Assembly: GCA_003116975.1 (NCBI GenBank)
Contig: BGKB01000011.1
Location: 434,001 to 498,000 of the forward strand
Origin: Aurantiochytrium sp. KH105
Taxonomy: Eukaryota > Sar > Bigyra > Thraustochytrida > Thraustochytriidae
Direction: 5' to 3'
Length of the DNA: 64,000 bases
Shown piece by piece: positions 37,406 to 47,080 of the stretch (its first letter is position 1; each line of letters begins with the position of its first letter). The notes beneath the pieces are model-generated. The model was not told the DNA's origin. It did not search any database and saw only the letters and a program-made list of their open reading frames with translations. The translations under genes were made by a program, and so were the position numbers.

Positions 37406-40309
37406 TCAGGTGACCTTGGACCGCATGACGCCAAAGGCCGAGGCGTGCAGGGGATTCTCGTCGTGATGACGATCGCGCAGCACGCGATTCCGGTCGAGTC
37501 TGACGTGCGATCCTAACCAAGGTTGCGTGTTCGCCGGCCGCGCCATGTACGGTCCCGGACGCTGCAAGTCGTCCGTAGAGTATACGTGGTATGGTCCCAG
37601 GCTCGCATGAAACAGCTCTTCTCGGAACCTGGCATTCAGACTCTTTTCGAGCGCGTCAAAGACGGGCGTGGTGTCAACGGGCTTCTTGTTCAGGTGGAAG
37701 TCCCTGAACTGTTCTCTCAGCTCCTCGACGGTCACATTGCCTGCATCGGTGCGCTCGTCATGATGGATTGCGCGAAGAATGGCGTTGCTGAGCTGCGAAG
37801 AAAGAACATCGCCCGGAAGACGAGCGCGCAGCAACGTGAGCACACTGGCGACCTCGACGCGCGTATACGTCGACTTTCCGTTCGCATCGAGAGTAAGAGA
37901 GCTGAGCACCTCGCGCATATTGTATTGTGGAGGCATGAGCGCTGCAGGTACGTGTTTTGAGCGATATGTGGCGTTCGCCCCAGGTCGCAAAGAACTTGCC
38001 TTCGACCCTTGGTCAGAAGACGAATCTTCTTTATCTCTTCCGCCACTGTATCGAAGGTTCTTCTCCGCCGCCTCAACGCTCTCTTGAGTCGCCTTGAGCG
38101 CATTCGCGTTTTGTGCAATGGCGCCCTTTCGACGAGACTTGTTCCGCGAAGCTCGTCCGTTGGCAAAACCTTGCGCAATTTCTTCCTCTCTAGAATCGGA
38201 CTTCTCCTCTTCGCCTTGATCAATGTGCAGTGGACGCGATCCCACAATGCTCTCGTCCTCTTGGACGTTGGCCAATCTCACCGTCATGCGACGGGTGAGT
38301 CGCTCCTTTGCAGTCGGCATCATCGTCGCCGTGTTCGCCTGCGGCGTTGAGACGGCCACCTCAGCTTCGACCTCATCAGCCTGCTCGTCCGCTTGCATTG
38401 CTGAGGTGATGTGCGTGACACTCGCCGCACGCTGCGCGTAGTGGCTGGAAATTCTTGCCATTGCACTGGCGTTTTCCGGTGTGCCACGCACATTCCTCAC
38501 GATGCGACCCAGAACGCGCGGGTGAAAGGCGCCTCCCGATCGACCAATTGCCGACACCGTCCATGGTCTTCGAAGCACATTATTCTGCAAAACGTCTGCG
38601 GCAACGTGTTCGTCGTCAGTCGCCTCGAGCGGGACGTCCTCGAGGTCGCGCCTTCGCACGCGCTCCGCGCCGCCGCGATAGGTGTCTGCTAAAAGGGCAT
38701 GAGCCACGGCTTTTCGGCGTGTAAATAGACGTCCGTGGCTTCCGCGCGTCTTGCTTTTTCTGTCGAGCTCCGCGGCCCGTTTGCGCGCCTCGACGCCCAC
38801 GAGGTACTCCACGAGCGTGAGTTTGCGGTCCGAAGGTTTGAGCATCTTTCGTTCTTGCTCGACCTTGGCGCGAAACGTGGCCGTGTACCTTTTTTGCGCA
38901 AGCTGTACGTACTCTGCAACGGGTCGCTTGTTGGTCAAAGACCCCTCGCTCTCGCTGAAGCCAGCGCTTGCTTTTGTGCGGTCTGCCTCGATTTCTTCGT
39001 GTCTTCGAGAAGCGATTCCGTCCCGCAGCGCCGTACCAGCATGCCGACGAAAGTCACTTACGCGGAGTTCATTAATAACCTTTCCTGCGCTCGGGCGGAT
39101 TGCAAGACGAGGTCCCACAGCTGGCGCATTCATGTAGTGAAACCAGGCCTTTTGAAAATCTGTCAATTTGTTGCCCTTGACACAGGCACGCCAATTGCGC
39201 AAGAGCTTGCTCGACTCGTGTGTCTCGCTCGGCGCCACGTCAAGCGGGGTTTGTCCCTGGCTGTCTTTAAGATCCAGCAGATACGGCTCCCCCGCACGCA
39301 GAATAAGATCACAAATGGCCGTGCACTGCTCTGCAGCCGCGATATGAAGGGTTGATTGCAGCGACGGGTTGAGCATTCCTGGATCTGCGCCCTCGGCAAA
39401 CAGTCGCCCCAGCAAGCTGTAAACGTTCCGCAGCGCCACCACACGGTGCAGGCCTTGGCAGGCCTTGCCGCCGTCCTGCAATACGGGATACCATACCATG
39501 TGCAATGTACCCTCGCCGCGAGCACTCTTTTGATTGGGATCCGCTCCCAAGTCAAGGAGCATGTTTGCCATCGTGACGCGGCCATGTTTGCAGGCCTCCA
39601 TCAGCGCTGTCTCGCCTTGATTGAATGAGCCCACTTCATTAATGTCAACTTCTCCGCGATTGAGCATGCCTTGCACCTTTTCCAGCTCGCCAGCGCGCAC
39701 CGCGGCCATGAAACCCACGAGAGGGGTTCCGTCTTTGCATGAGAAGGCGTCGCGTTCACGTCGAAATCGCTTGTGTAGGTGTGCAAGTTCCACGTCTCGC
39801 CGACCGAGCGCTGTCATGACATCTTCCTCGAGATAGACACGCGTCGAATATCGGCCCTTGAAGGCTTCGCGTTGCTCGGCAAACACGCCTTTGGCTCGCG
39901 CACGGTATTCGTGCGTTAGCTGGACCTCGGCAAGTTCGCGAGCCTCCCGATCCTTGCGGGTCACGATTCCGCTTTTGCGGACGCGTTCCAGTTCAATAGC
40001 GCTCCCTGCAATGGGAAACTTGTTGGCAATGCGGCTCGAGTGGTAGGCACCGCCGAAATCTTTGGCGCTCCAGTGAGGATAGCCTTCAGCCTCTCGACTT
40101 CGGATGTCCTCAAGGCGTTCTTCCTCGGCCTTGATGGCACGGTACCATTTGCTCTCCTCGCGTCGCCTTTGCGCCGCTTCCTCGCTCGCGCGTCTACGTG
40201 CCTCCTCGGCTTCGGCGAGCTTCTGTTGCATCTTTGAGTGCACATCGGCCAAGCCAAAGTTTGTCTTCTTCGTCGACGCGACAGAGTCGGACTCCGTTGA
40301 AGACTGCAT
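37406..40309 (-). CDS. Large ankyrin-repeat protein, unknown function
   Basis: A 967-residue cytosolic protein. The N-terminus holds a charged helix (about residues 25-75, AEEARRRASEEAAQRRREE) and a further helical region to about 190. Four to five ankyrin repeats follow (about 195-375), the clearest being GETALMEACKHGRVTMANMLLDLGADPN and HIAAAEQCTAICDLILRAGE (described by parts). The centre is basic and disordered. Near the C-terminus (about 830-900) lies a segment that resembles a degenerate EF-hand pair (DANGKSTYTRVEVASVL; ERTDAGNVTVEEL). The last 60 residues are rich in Pro, His and Arg (GPYHVYSTDDLQRPGPYMA). Such tails occur in microtubule-inner and flagellar proteins, but I cannot assign a role. 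It is divergent from Dna2. Confidence 0.8.
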   Translation of the reverse strand: MQSSTESDSVASTKKTNFGLADVHSKMQQKLAEAEEARRRASEEAAQRRREESKWYRAIKAEEERLEDIRSREAEGYPHWSAKDFGGAYHSSRIANKFPIAGSAIELERVRKSGIVTRKDREARELAEVQLTHEYRARAKGVFAEQREAFKGRYSTRVYLEEDVMTALGRRDVELAHLHKRFRRERDAFSCKDGTPLVGFMAAVRAGELEKVQGMLNRGEVDINEVGSFNQGETALMEACKHGRVTMANMLLDLGADPNQKSARGEGTLHMVWYPVLQDGGKACQGLHRVVALRNVYSLLGRLFAEGADPGMLNPSLQSTLHIAAAEQCTAICDLILRAGEPYLLDLKDSQGQTPLDVAPSETHESSKLLRNWRACVKGNKLTDFQKAWFHYMNAPAVGPRLAIRPSAGKVINELRVSDFRRHAGTALRDGIASRRHEEIEADRTKASAGFSESEGSLTNKRPVAEYVQLAQKRYTATFRAKVEQERKMLKPSDRKLTLVEYLVGVEARKRAAELDRKSKTRGSHGRLFTRRKAVAHALLADTYRGGAERVRRRDLEDVPLEATDDEHVAADVLQNNVLRRPWTVSAIGRSGGAFHPRVLGRIVRNVRGTPENASAMARISSHYAQRAASVTHITSAMQADEQADEVEAEVAVSTPQANTATMMPTAKERLTRRMTVRLANVQEDESIVGSRPLHIDQGEEEKSDSREEEIAQGFANGRASRNKSRRKGAIAQNANALKATQESVEAAEKNLRYSGGRDKEDSSSDQGSKASSLRPGANATYRSKHVPAALMPPQYNMREVLSSLTLDANGKSTYTRVEVASVLTLLRARLPGDVLSSQLSNAILRAIHHDERTDAGNVTVEELREQFRDFHLNKKPVDTTPVFDALEKSLNARFREELFHASLGPYHVYSTDDLQRPGPYMARPANTQPWLGSHVRLDRNRVLRDRHHDENPLHASAFGVMRSKVT

Positions 40310-40341
40310 TCTCTTCTCTTCTCTTCCCTTCTCGCCTCACG

Positions 40342-40361
40342 AGCGCGCGCGCGCGCGCGCG
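40342..40361. repeat. (GC)n dinucleotide tract
   Basis: Ten GC units, 33 bp upstream of the ankyrin gene's ATG. The alternating purine-pyrimidine sequence could adopt Z-DNA. Confidence 0.9.
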
Positions 40362-41059
40362 TTCAAGGCGTCCGGCGATTCTCCCGCACTTTGGGCGGCA
40401 TGTTTCTTCTGTTGCTACCGTACCGGCCTCGCGTCCGAGCCCTCCTCACGTCCAAGCTATCATCGCTTTTCCGAGCCTCTCCTTTGACTCGCACTCGCTC
40501 CGTTCGCGGACCCCCCGCGCACCGTTCTAGTCTGGTACACACTAAAAATCATTTATGTATGTATCAGAAACGGATCTGTTCCAAGCACGGCTGCTTCTTC
40601 GCCTTCAACAATATGCCACTGCTACTTCTGCTGTTGCGTACGCTGCGTATGTATGCTGCTGAAGAAGGAAAAGAAGAAGAAGACTGAGGAAGCGGGCGTG
40701 GCATATTGCCAATCTCTCAGCTCGCTCGCCCGCTAAGCAATGTCTGCCTATCTTTCTTGCTGTTTTTTTTTTTCTTTCCTCCTTTCATTCCCGCCGCGTT
40801 CTCTTGCGAACGGGGAAGAAAAGCGACGGTTAGGTTAGGGTATGTTAGGTTTAGATTTGAATTTGAAAAAATTCGAGCGAGCCCCGCCTCATCAAACCAC
40901 CAAGGGCGTTTGGGAGCGACGCAAAGAAGAGGCCCGCGCCGAGCGAGGGCGGCGCGGCGCGGCGCGGCGAGGCGCGAGACGGTGGCAGCGGCGGCGACGA
41001 GGCGCGGCGACGCCCGGCCAGGCCCAGAGAAACAACCCTCGCGCGAACGGTTGCTCAAA

Positions 41060-41077
41060 TAGCTAGCTAGCTAGCTA
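41060..41077. repeat. (TAGC)n palindromic tract
   Basis: About four self-complementary units, roughly 110 bp upstream of the DNA2 start. Confidence 0.85.
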
Positions 41078-41183
41078 CGAGGGTGGCCGAGACGAGAGCG
41101 TGCCGAGAGCGCGCGAAGCTTCTAGCTTGCCCAATTTTTTAGCCAGTGGTAGATCTCTTTGAGAGACGCTTGCGCCCGCGACG

Positions 41184-44100
41184 ATGGAGGACGAGTACAC
41201 GGGCGTGACGCCCGTGTCGTCGCCGCAGGTAGGCACGCCAAGACAGGCGACCATGGTGTCCTGGCACGAGCGCGCCCCGTCCACGGACCGAAAGCGCATG
41301 GCGCGAAGCACGGCGCACCCAGCGACGGAGCTCAACAACCTCGACGAGGTGCTTTCCCGTGTCCACCAGGGTCAGGGCGGCAAGCGACCGCGGCTCGTTG
41401 GACCTTTGTCACACGGACAGGCCCACGGCGGTGCCATCGCCGACCGCAATAGCCTTTCGCATCAGAGCAGTGAGCACAACCAGGAGAACAACAACACCTT
41501 GCTTCGACAGTGGATGTACGAGGAAAGCGACCGTGCACCACAAGATTCCTCAGAGAATATAGCCGTCAATCTTGGGCCCCGGCTGGATGCTCTTGGCGGT
41601 GAGAGGGCTGCGCAAGGCGATACCGACCCTAGAATCGACAGTCTCCTTGATCAACTTACGCATAATCTTGCGAAACGACCCCGTCAGCCGCCAGCGCGCA
41701 CATTGTCTTCGGTCACAATCTCTGCGGCTGGTCCTCAGGCAGCGCCCGCCCGCGGCACGCGCCCCCGTCGCTCCAAAGCGGAAATTGCGGCGAAACGAGA
41801 AGAGGCCATGCGCAAGCGCAAGCTTCGCCAGGCGGGTCAGGCGGGTCAGGCGGGTCAGGCGGGCGGTCTAATCATGAGTGGTGCGCGCTCTGTTGGCCAG
41901 CAACCATCTGGTCAACTATTATCCCGCCTTCCACCTCGCTCTGAGGTGTTCCCCCGCTCAACGCAACAGCAACAGCTTCAGCAACAGCAAAATCAACAAC
42001 AGCAGCAACAGCAGCAACAGCAGCATCAACAACAGCAACAGCAACAGTGGCGTCCTGCCCAACCACAACAACTTCAGCCTTTACAACAACAACAACAACA
42101 ACAAGAACAACATCAACAGCACCAGCAACAGCGGCGTCCTGCCCAACCACAACAACTTCATCCTATGCAACAACAACAGCAACAACAACAAAAACCACAG
42201 CAACAGCAGCAACAACAACAACAACAACAGCAACAACCACAGCAACTTCGGCGTCCTGCCCAACCGCAACAACATCAGCCTTTGCAACATCAGCAACCTC
42301 AGGTTCATCGGCAAACGATGCAACTGGTTCAGTCGAACAACCAGCAAATCTTGGAGTCGCGGCAGATTCAACATGAATCGCGGCTGCAAAACGACTTGCA
42401 TCAACATCAACAGCCCTTGAATCGAGCCGCTTCCATGCCATCGTCCTCGCAGTCGCAAACGACCCCTGTCACGACGGCGACCCGAGCTGCTTCCATGCCC
42501 ATTGGCAACCCATGTGCCAACGTCCCTGCCGCAGAGAACATGCAAGCTGAAGCTGAAGCGACTGCGATATCAGCACCGTTGCACATCGATACAGGTCTTC
42601 AGGAAGAGAGGCAGCACGCATTACAGGCTGCCGATGATCTTGAAGAGTCACTCATGTGGGCGGCTTTGGAGGCCGCAGAAGCCAATACTAGCATTTCCGA
42701 AGTCATGCCGTCCTCGGCGCCCAACGCTGCATCAGAGCTGCCGCTCAAACCTACATCTAGCTCTGCGCCCAGAGCTACTTACGACTCGGAACCGATGCAA
42801 GTAGACCATGAGGGTGGTCGCGCGGCTGAGTTGGCGTCGTCAGCTCATGTAAATGCCGCACCTTCAGGTAACGTATTTGCCCCAACGTTGGCAACTATAC
42901 CCGCGCCTACAACGCACGCAAGTGCACAAATGGCTTCCTCATTGGACGATGATATATTTCTCGCTGCTATGGAGCAATTCGAGGAAGGCGGCAAGGAAGA
43001 ATCGGGCAATGAAACGAAGAAGATGTCCAGTGATTGTCTGGAGACACATCCGCGAATTTTGCCACCCTTTTCCGGGTCTGCGAATTTTGAGTTCTCCGTT
43101 TTCACGCGAGCCAAAGTGATCAAGTTTCTGCGATACCCTACTTTTGGCGCCGATGACGTGGCCGAGCTCGAGGTGGAAATTCGTCCTTCCGGCGAAACTG
43201 CAAGAGTCGTCCTTTTAGATGAATGGGCAGACGAAGATACGCTGCCTCGCAAGAACGACTATGTGAACGTGGTCTGGTCTCATGGCAAGCCCAACAGCTT
43301 TAGCGAGCCAATTGTGGTTTCAAGAGATCGTAACTTTTTGGTCGTCAATCCAGACTTTCTCGTCTCCCCCACAAGTATCATGGACTCGTCAGAGTGCGTG
43401 CGGCGGGCCATGCTCAAGCAGGAAATGAGTCTTTCGGAGAGCAACCCATCACTTGTCTTGGGCCACTTGAAGCATGAGTTGGTCGAGCGCATTCTTTTGC
43501 CCTATTGCGAGCAGAACGGTGAGCAGAATCTTCTCGACGACGAGAAAACGCTCGAGGCGATCATGAAGGAGATCCTAGCGTCGCCGCAAGCCAAGGAGGA
43601 GCTCTTTGCCGTGGACATGTCCGCGACTGAGGCGATGGGCGAGCTTGAGGGCGTCATAACGGCATTGAAGGACTTTTCTCTGCACCACATGCCCACGCTG
43701 GCTCAGCCAAAGACACCCTTGGAAACGCGTGGTGCGCAGAGAACTACCAACAACAATAACAACAACAACAACAGCAATTACCAAGATAGACGCCCGGACG
43801 CCACGGGTGGCAAGACGAAAATACATCTCGGCCCTGGCCAGGGCGAGGGTTATGTTGAGATTGAAGAAATTCTCCTCTCTGAAGACAAGGTGTATTCATG
43901 TATGTGGGGAATTGTGGGCACTCCGGACCTTGTCGCGCGCATCAAGGTCCATCGCAAGGAGGAAGACACTCCCGAAACCTTTGAGGCCGTTTTGGAGCTG
44001 AAGACTGGCGCGGTCCGCCAGCGCTATTTGCACCAAGTACTCTTGTACTCGCTGCTTATGGAGGATCGCTATCGTGAACGCAAGCTCTTTGGCTCTGGTA

Positions 44101-46799
44101 CCGGTAGTCTCAGCGGCGCCGGCCTGCTCATGTACATTACGCGCGGAGACAAGAAGGGGTTCAACAAACTCCCGGGGAAGGAAAAGGCGTTTCTCCAGGG
44201 CGTTGCTCGCGAGCACAGTCACGTTGCCACAGTCGTGCAGAACCGAAACCGCTTTGCGGTCCCAGCCACGCCTCACTACCTCCGCAGTTTAAACGGTGGC
44301 GCATTGCAGTCGCAGCAAAAGAATGGTGGAGAGCAGAGTGTCGGCACTCTCGAAGACATCGAGGACATGAAAATGCCGCGCGTCTTGGGCTACCGAAACC
44401 AGAGCAGCTTGTGCACGAGATGTTTTGAAAAGGTAGGATGCATGACTGTTCATCGTGCGCTCGAAAAGGGAACGGCCGACTCATCTGGCATCGGACCAGA
44501 CGAATACAACGCTATTGTGGGCCACCTTTCCGATTCGCATATTGAATTCTATCGCAGGTGGATGAAGCTGATCGACGTAGAGGCCAAAGAGTCGTCCGGA
44601 AGGCTGCGTGAACTGTGGACAATGACGGGCAACGCTCGTGAAAACCGTGGCAAGTGCATCGCGTCGCTCAAACTTGTCTCCAGTGAGCCGCAGGACTCGA
44701 CGTTTGCATCACGCTCTTTTCGCTGCTCGTTCCAAAGACACCCTCTGGTCACAAGTGAGGGCAACACCTCCCCCAAGACGCATCCTTCCATATTGCAGTC
44801 CAACCTGAGTCTTGGCGAGCGGGTCGTTATCAGCTTGGAGGGCAGACACATTGGACTCTGCGATGGCATCGTGCATGACATGACCAGAAACACACTCACG
44901 CTCGAACTCGCAAACCCCGTGCCGCTACCGGAAAACGTTCGCCTTGAAGACCTTTACTGGCGCGTCGACCAGCAGGGCTTTCAGGGAGGCTGGGTCAAAA
45001 ATGTAAAGTCGAGTCTTACGCAGTTCATGAAAGTGTCCTCTTCTGGAGCGCAGGTTCCGCCTTCAAGCGGGGAGATGTCGCCCCGGGTCGATCGGCATCG
45101 CGAGCTTATCATTGACCATGTAGAGCCGCGCTTTCTAGACGACGACCAAGGTGGCGTTTTTCGTGCTCGCGGGCCTATTCCATCCGAGGTGTGGAGTGGA
45201 AATACGAGACTCGACGCCTTGCACAAAATGCTCGCCACGCCAGGGGCACCGGCGACGCTTGCTTTCTCAGGGCCAAACGGAGCGGTGACGACTGACTCGA
45301 ATTCTGAAGCTGCCAAGTTAGAGACATTCTTCAACAGCAAAATGAATGACCAACAGAAAAAGGCAATTCGCTACGTTCTCGCTGCGGATGACTACGTTTG
45401 TATCCAAGGTTTGCCTGGAACGGGCAAATCCACAACCATTAGCTTTGTCGTTCGCGCACTCGTCCAACTCAAAGCCTCCGTTCTGGTGTGCTCGTATACG
45501 AATAACGCGGTGGACAGTCTGTTGCTCAAGATCAAGGAAAGTGTTGACGTTTATCGTGTTGGTCGCAAGAACAAGGTGCACCCGGACTTGCACAAGTGTT
45601 TGATCTCGCGCCAAAGTCTCGAAGATCTCCACAAGCTCAAGACAAAACCGGGTCTTGTTGTGGGCGTCACGTGTCTGAGTGCGAAGTCGGCCTTTGTACG
45701 CAAATGCAAGTTTGATTACGTCATTGTTGACGAGGCTGGCCAGGCAATCACGCCGCAGCTCATTGGGCCCATTAGCCGCGCCAAGCGCTTTATTCTCATT
45801 GGAGACGACAAGCAGCTGCCGCCGCTCGTCAAGAGCACACACGCCAAAGCTCTTGGCATGGGGGAGACCTTGCTCAAGGAATTGGGTGAAGCGCATGAGA
45901 AGAGCAGAGTTTTCCTCTCTAAGCAGTATCGCATGAACAGGGAGATCATGGACCTCGCCAACGATCTCGTCTATGCACCACGAGAGCCCGGGGATGAACG
46001 CAAGATCTGTAGCGCGACGGCGCTTGAGGCTGGTCGCGAAGATGTGGCCCAGGGCTCGATGGACTTGCCAAACTTTGCGGAGCGCGAACGCGTGCTCTGG
46101 CGTGCTGGAGCAAGCCAAGAAGACCAATGGCTCTTGCACTCGGTCGACCCGAGCGCGAAACTCCTTTTTCTCAATACAGACAAGATTACCAACGCGTTCG
46201 ATACACGTGTTGCCATGCACAGCACGGTCAATAACACCCAGGACTTGGCTGGAGGAACCGGCCTGGTATCACAGCCAGACGTGGGCTCGGACAAGGTCCA
46301 AACAGAGCACTATGGTCGACTGCAGAATCGAAGCGAGGCGAAGATTGTGAGTCTCCTTGTGAATGGAATGATCACTTGCGGGGCTGAAGAAAGCGACATT
46401 GGCATTATCACGCCGTACCGCTCGCAAGTGCAAGCATTGAGGAAGGAACTTCCCGGGCGTGATGGCGTCGAGGTGGCGACGATCGACACGTATCAGGGCC
46501 GTGACAAGGAATGTATTATCATTTCTATGGTAAGATCGAATGTACAAAAAGACGTCGGGGGGCTGCTGCACGATGTGGCCCGAATCAACGTGGCCATCAC
46601 GCGTGCCAAGAAAAAGCTCATCGTGATTGGCTCAGCTTCCACGCTCCGTGCTTCCAAAGTCTGTGCCAAAATGATTGGCCACATTCGTGCAAAAGGTTTT
46701 TCAAAGGATCTGCCAACAACGGCGTGCGAGGGCTTTGACTTGCTTCACCGCGAGAGAGTCCAAGATATAGAAGACATGGAGAACGGGAGACGAGCTTGA
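41184..46799 (+). CDS. DNA2: DNA2 replication helicase/nuclease with polyglutamine N-terminus
   Basis: A 1871-residue nuclease-helicase that trims long Okazaki flaps and resects DNA ends. The N-terminal 620 residues are disordered and include a long Gln-rich tract (about 260-412). The nuclease begins near residue 650. Fe-S ligands fit SSECVRRAML (Cys about 737) plus CTRCFEKVGC (about 1075-1084). PD-(D/E)XK residues lie in GTPDLVA (about 912-918) and LELKTG (about 935-940). The SF1B helicase has Walker A GLPGTGKST (about 1408-1416), motif II VDEAGQ (about 1513-1518) and motif V/VI blocks TIDTYQGRDKE and NVAITRAKKKL. All domains are intact in one uninterrupted 5.6 kb frame. The protein is longer than animal or yeast DNA2 because of the N-terminal expansion. 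Confidence 0.95.
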   Translation: MEDEYTGVTPVSSPQVGTPRQATMVSWHERAPSTDRKRMARSTAHPATELNNLDEVLSRVHQGQGGKRPRLVGPLSHGQAHGGAIADRNSLSHQSSEHNQENNNTLLRQWMYEESDRAPQDSSENIAVNLGPRLDALGGERAAQGDTDPRIDSLLDQLTHNLAKRPRQPPARTLSSVTISAAGPQAAPARGTRPRRSKAEIAAKREEAMRKRKLRQAGQAGQAGQAGGLIMSGARSVGQQPSGQLLSRLPPRSEVFPRSTQQQQLQQQQNQQQQQQQQQQHQQQQQQQWRPAQPQQLQPLQQQQQQQEQHQQHQQQRRPAQPQQLHPMQQQQQQQQKPQQQQQQQQQQQQQPQQLRRPAQPQQHQPLQHQQPQVHRQTMQLVQSNNQQILESRQIQHESRLQNDLHQHQQPLNRAASMPSSSQSQTTPVTTATRAASMPIGNPCANVPAAENMQAEAEATAISAPLHIDTGLQEERQHALQAADDLEESLMWAALEAAEANTSISEVMPSSAPNAASELPLKPTSSSAPRATYDSEPMQVDHEGGRAAELASSAHVNAAPSGNVFAPTLATIPAPTTHASAQMASSLDDDIFLAAMEQFEEGGKEESGNETKKMSSDCLETHPRILPPFSGSANFEFSVFTRAKVIKFLRYPTFGADDVAELEVEIRPSGETARVVLLDEWADEDTLPRKNDYVNVVWSHGKPNSFSEPIVVSRDRNFLVVNPDFLVSPTSIMDSSECVRRAMLKQEMSLSESNPSLVLGHLKHELVERILLPYCEQNGEQNLLDDEKTLEAIMKEILASPQAKEELFAVDMSATEAMGELEGVITALKDFSLHHMPTLAQPKTPLETRGAQRTTNNNNNNNNSNYQDRRPDATGGKTKIHLGPGQGEGYVEIEEILLSEDKVYSCMWGIVGTPDLVARIKVHRKEEDTPETFEAVLELKTGAVRQRYLHQVLLYSLLMEDRYRERKLFGSGTGSLSGAGLLMYITRGDKKGFNKLPGKEKAFLQGVAREHSHVATVVQNRNRFAVPATPHYLRSLNGGALQSQQKNGGEQSVGTLEDIEDMKMPRVLGYRNQSSLCTRCFEKVGCMTVHRALEKGTADSSGIGPDEYNAIVGHLSDSHIEFYRRWMKLIDVEAKESSGRLRELWTMTGNARENRGKCIASLKLVSSEPQDSTFASRSFRCSFQRHPLVTSEGNTSPKTHPSILQSNLSLGERVVISLEGRHIGLCDGIVHDMTRNTLTLELANPVPLPENVRLEDLYWRVDQQGFQGGWVKNVKSSLTQFMKVSSSGAQVPPSSGEMSPRVDRHRELIIDHVEPRFLDDDQGGVFRARGPIPSEVWSGNTRLDALHKMLATPGAPATLAFSGPNGAVTTDSNSEAAKLETFFNSKMNDQQKKAIRYVLAADDYVCIQGLPGTGKSTTISFVVRALVQLKASVLVCSYTNNAVDSLLLKIKESVDVYRVGRKNKVHPDLHKCLISRQSLEDLHKLKTKPGLVVGVTCLSAKSAFVRKCKFDYVIVDEAGQAITPQLIGPISRAKRFILIGDDKQLPPLVKSTHAKALGMGETLLKELGEAHEKSRVFLSKQYRMNREIMDLANDLVYAPREPGDERKICSATALEAGREDVAQGSMDLPNFAERERVLWRAGASQEDQWLLHSVDPSAKLLFLNTDKITNAFDTRVAMHSTVNNTQDLAGGTGLVSQPDVGSDKVQTEHYGRLQNRSEAKIVSLLVNGMITCGAEESDIGIITPYRSQVQALRKELPGRDGVEVATIDTYQGRDKECIIISMVRSNVQKDVGGLLHDVARINVAITRAKKKLIVIGSASTLRASKVCAKMIGHIRAKGFSKDLPTTACEGFDLLHRERVQDIEDMENGRRA
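41963..42420 (+). repeat. CAA/CAG tract with internal minisatellite, in DNA2
   Basis: A Gln-coding tract of mixed CAG and CAA codons, interrupted three times by a nearly identical block that reads RPAQPQQ followed by L or H (DNA starting near 42051, 42134 and 42251). The higher-order period is about 80-120 bp. The mixture of CAA and CAG would slow pure-repeat slippage. Confidence 0.9.
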
Positions 46800-47080
46800 A
46801 CCGCAACCAGCTAGGCAGGTCCAGTCGTCGCGGGAATTCAGTAAGAAGACAGATTTGGGGTATCCATGGTATGATGTATGTCGAACAAAAGGTGCGCTGG
46901 AGCGACACGCCGAGATCACATGACACAACGCAACGCAACGCAACGCACGTGTCCATAGTAGCAGCGAGCCACGAAGCTTATTCAAAAGTAACGTATAACG
47001 TGCCACGTATTCTCTCTGTTTGAACCAGACTAAGGCCTGCGGCTTGGGCTCAATTCATTACGAAGGACATTTTGTGTTGA

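Larger units (their letters stand above)
40310..41183. promoter_or_regulatory. Divergent promoter region of the ankyrin gene and DNA2
   Basis: This 874 bp region carries a (GC)n tract at 40342-40361 just before the ankyrin gene's ATG, a T-rich run near 40765-40780, an imperfect TTAGG-type cluster at 40829-40853 and a TAGC tract at 41060-41077. No gene is seen. Confidence 0.5.

Noticed and set aside
40829-40853. TTAGG/TTAGGG-like cluster suggesting an interstitial telomere repeat
   Set aside because: Only three or four imperfect units are present, within a normal promoter region; chance is enough to explain it.
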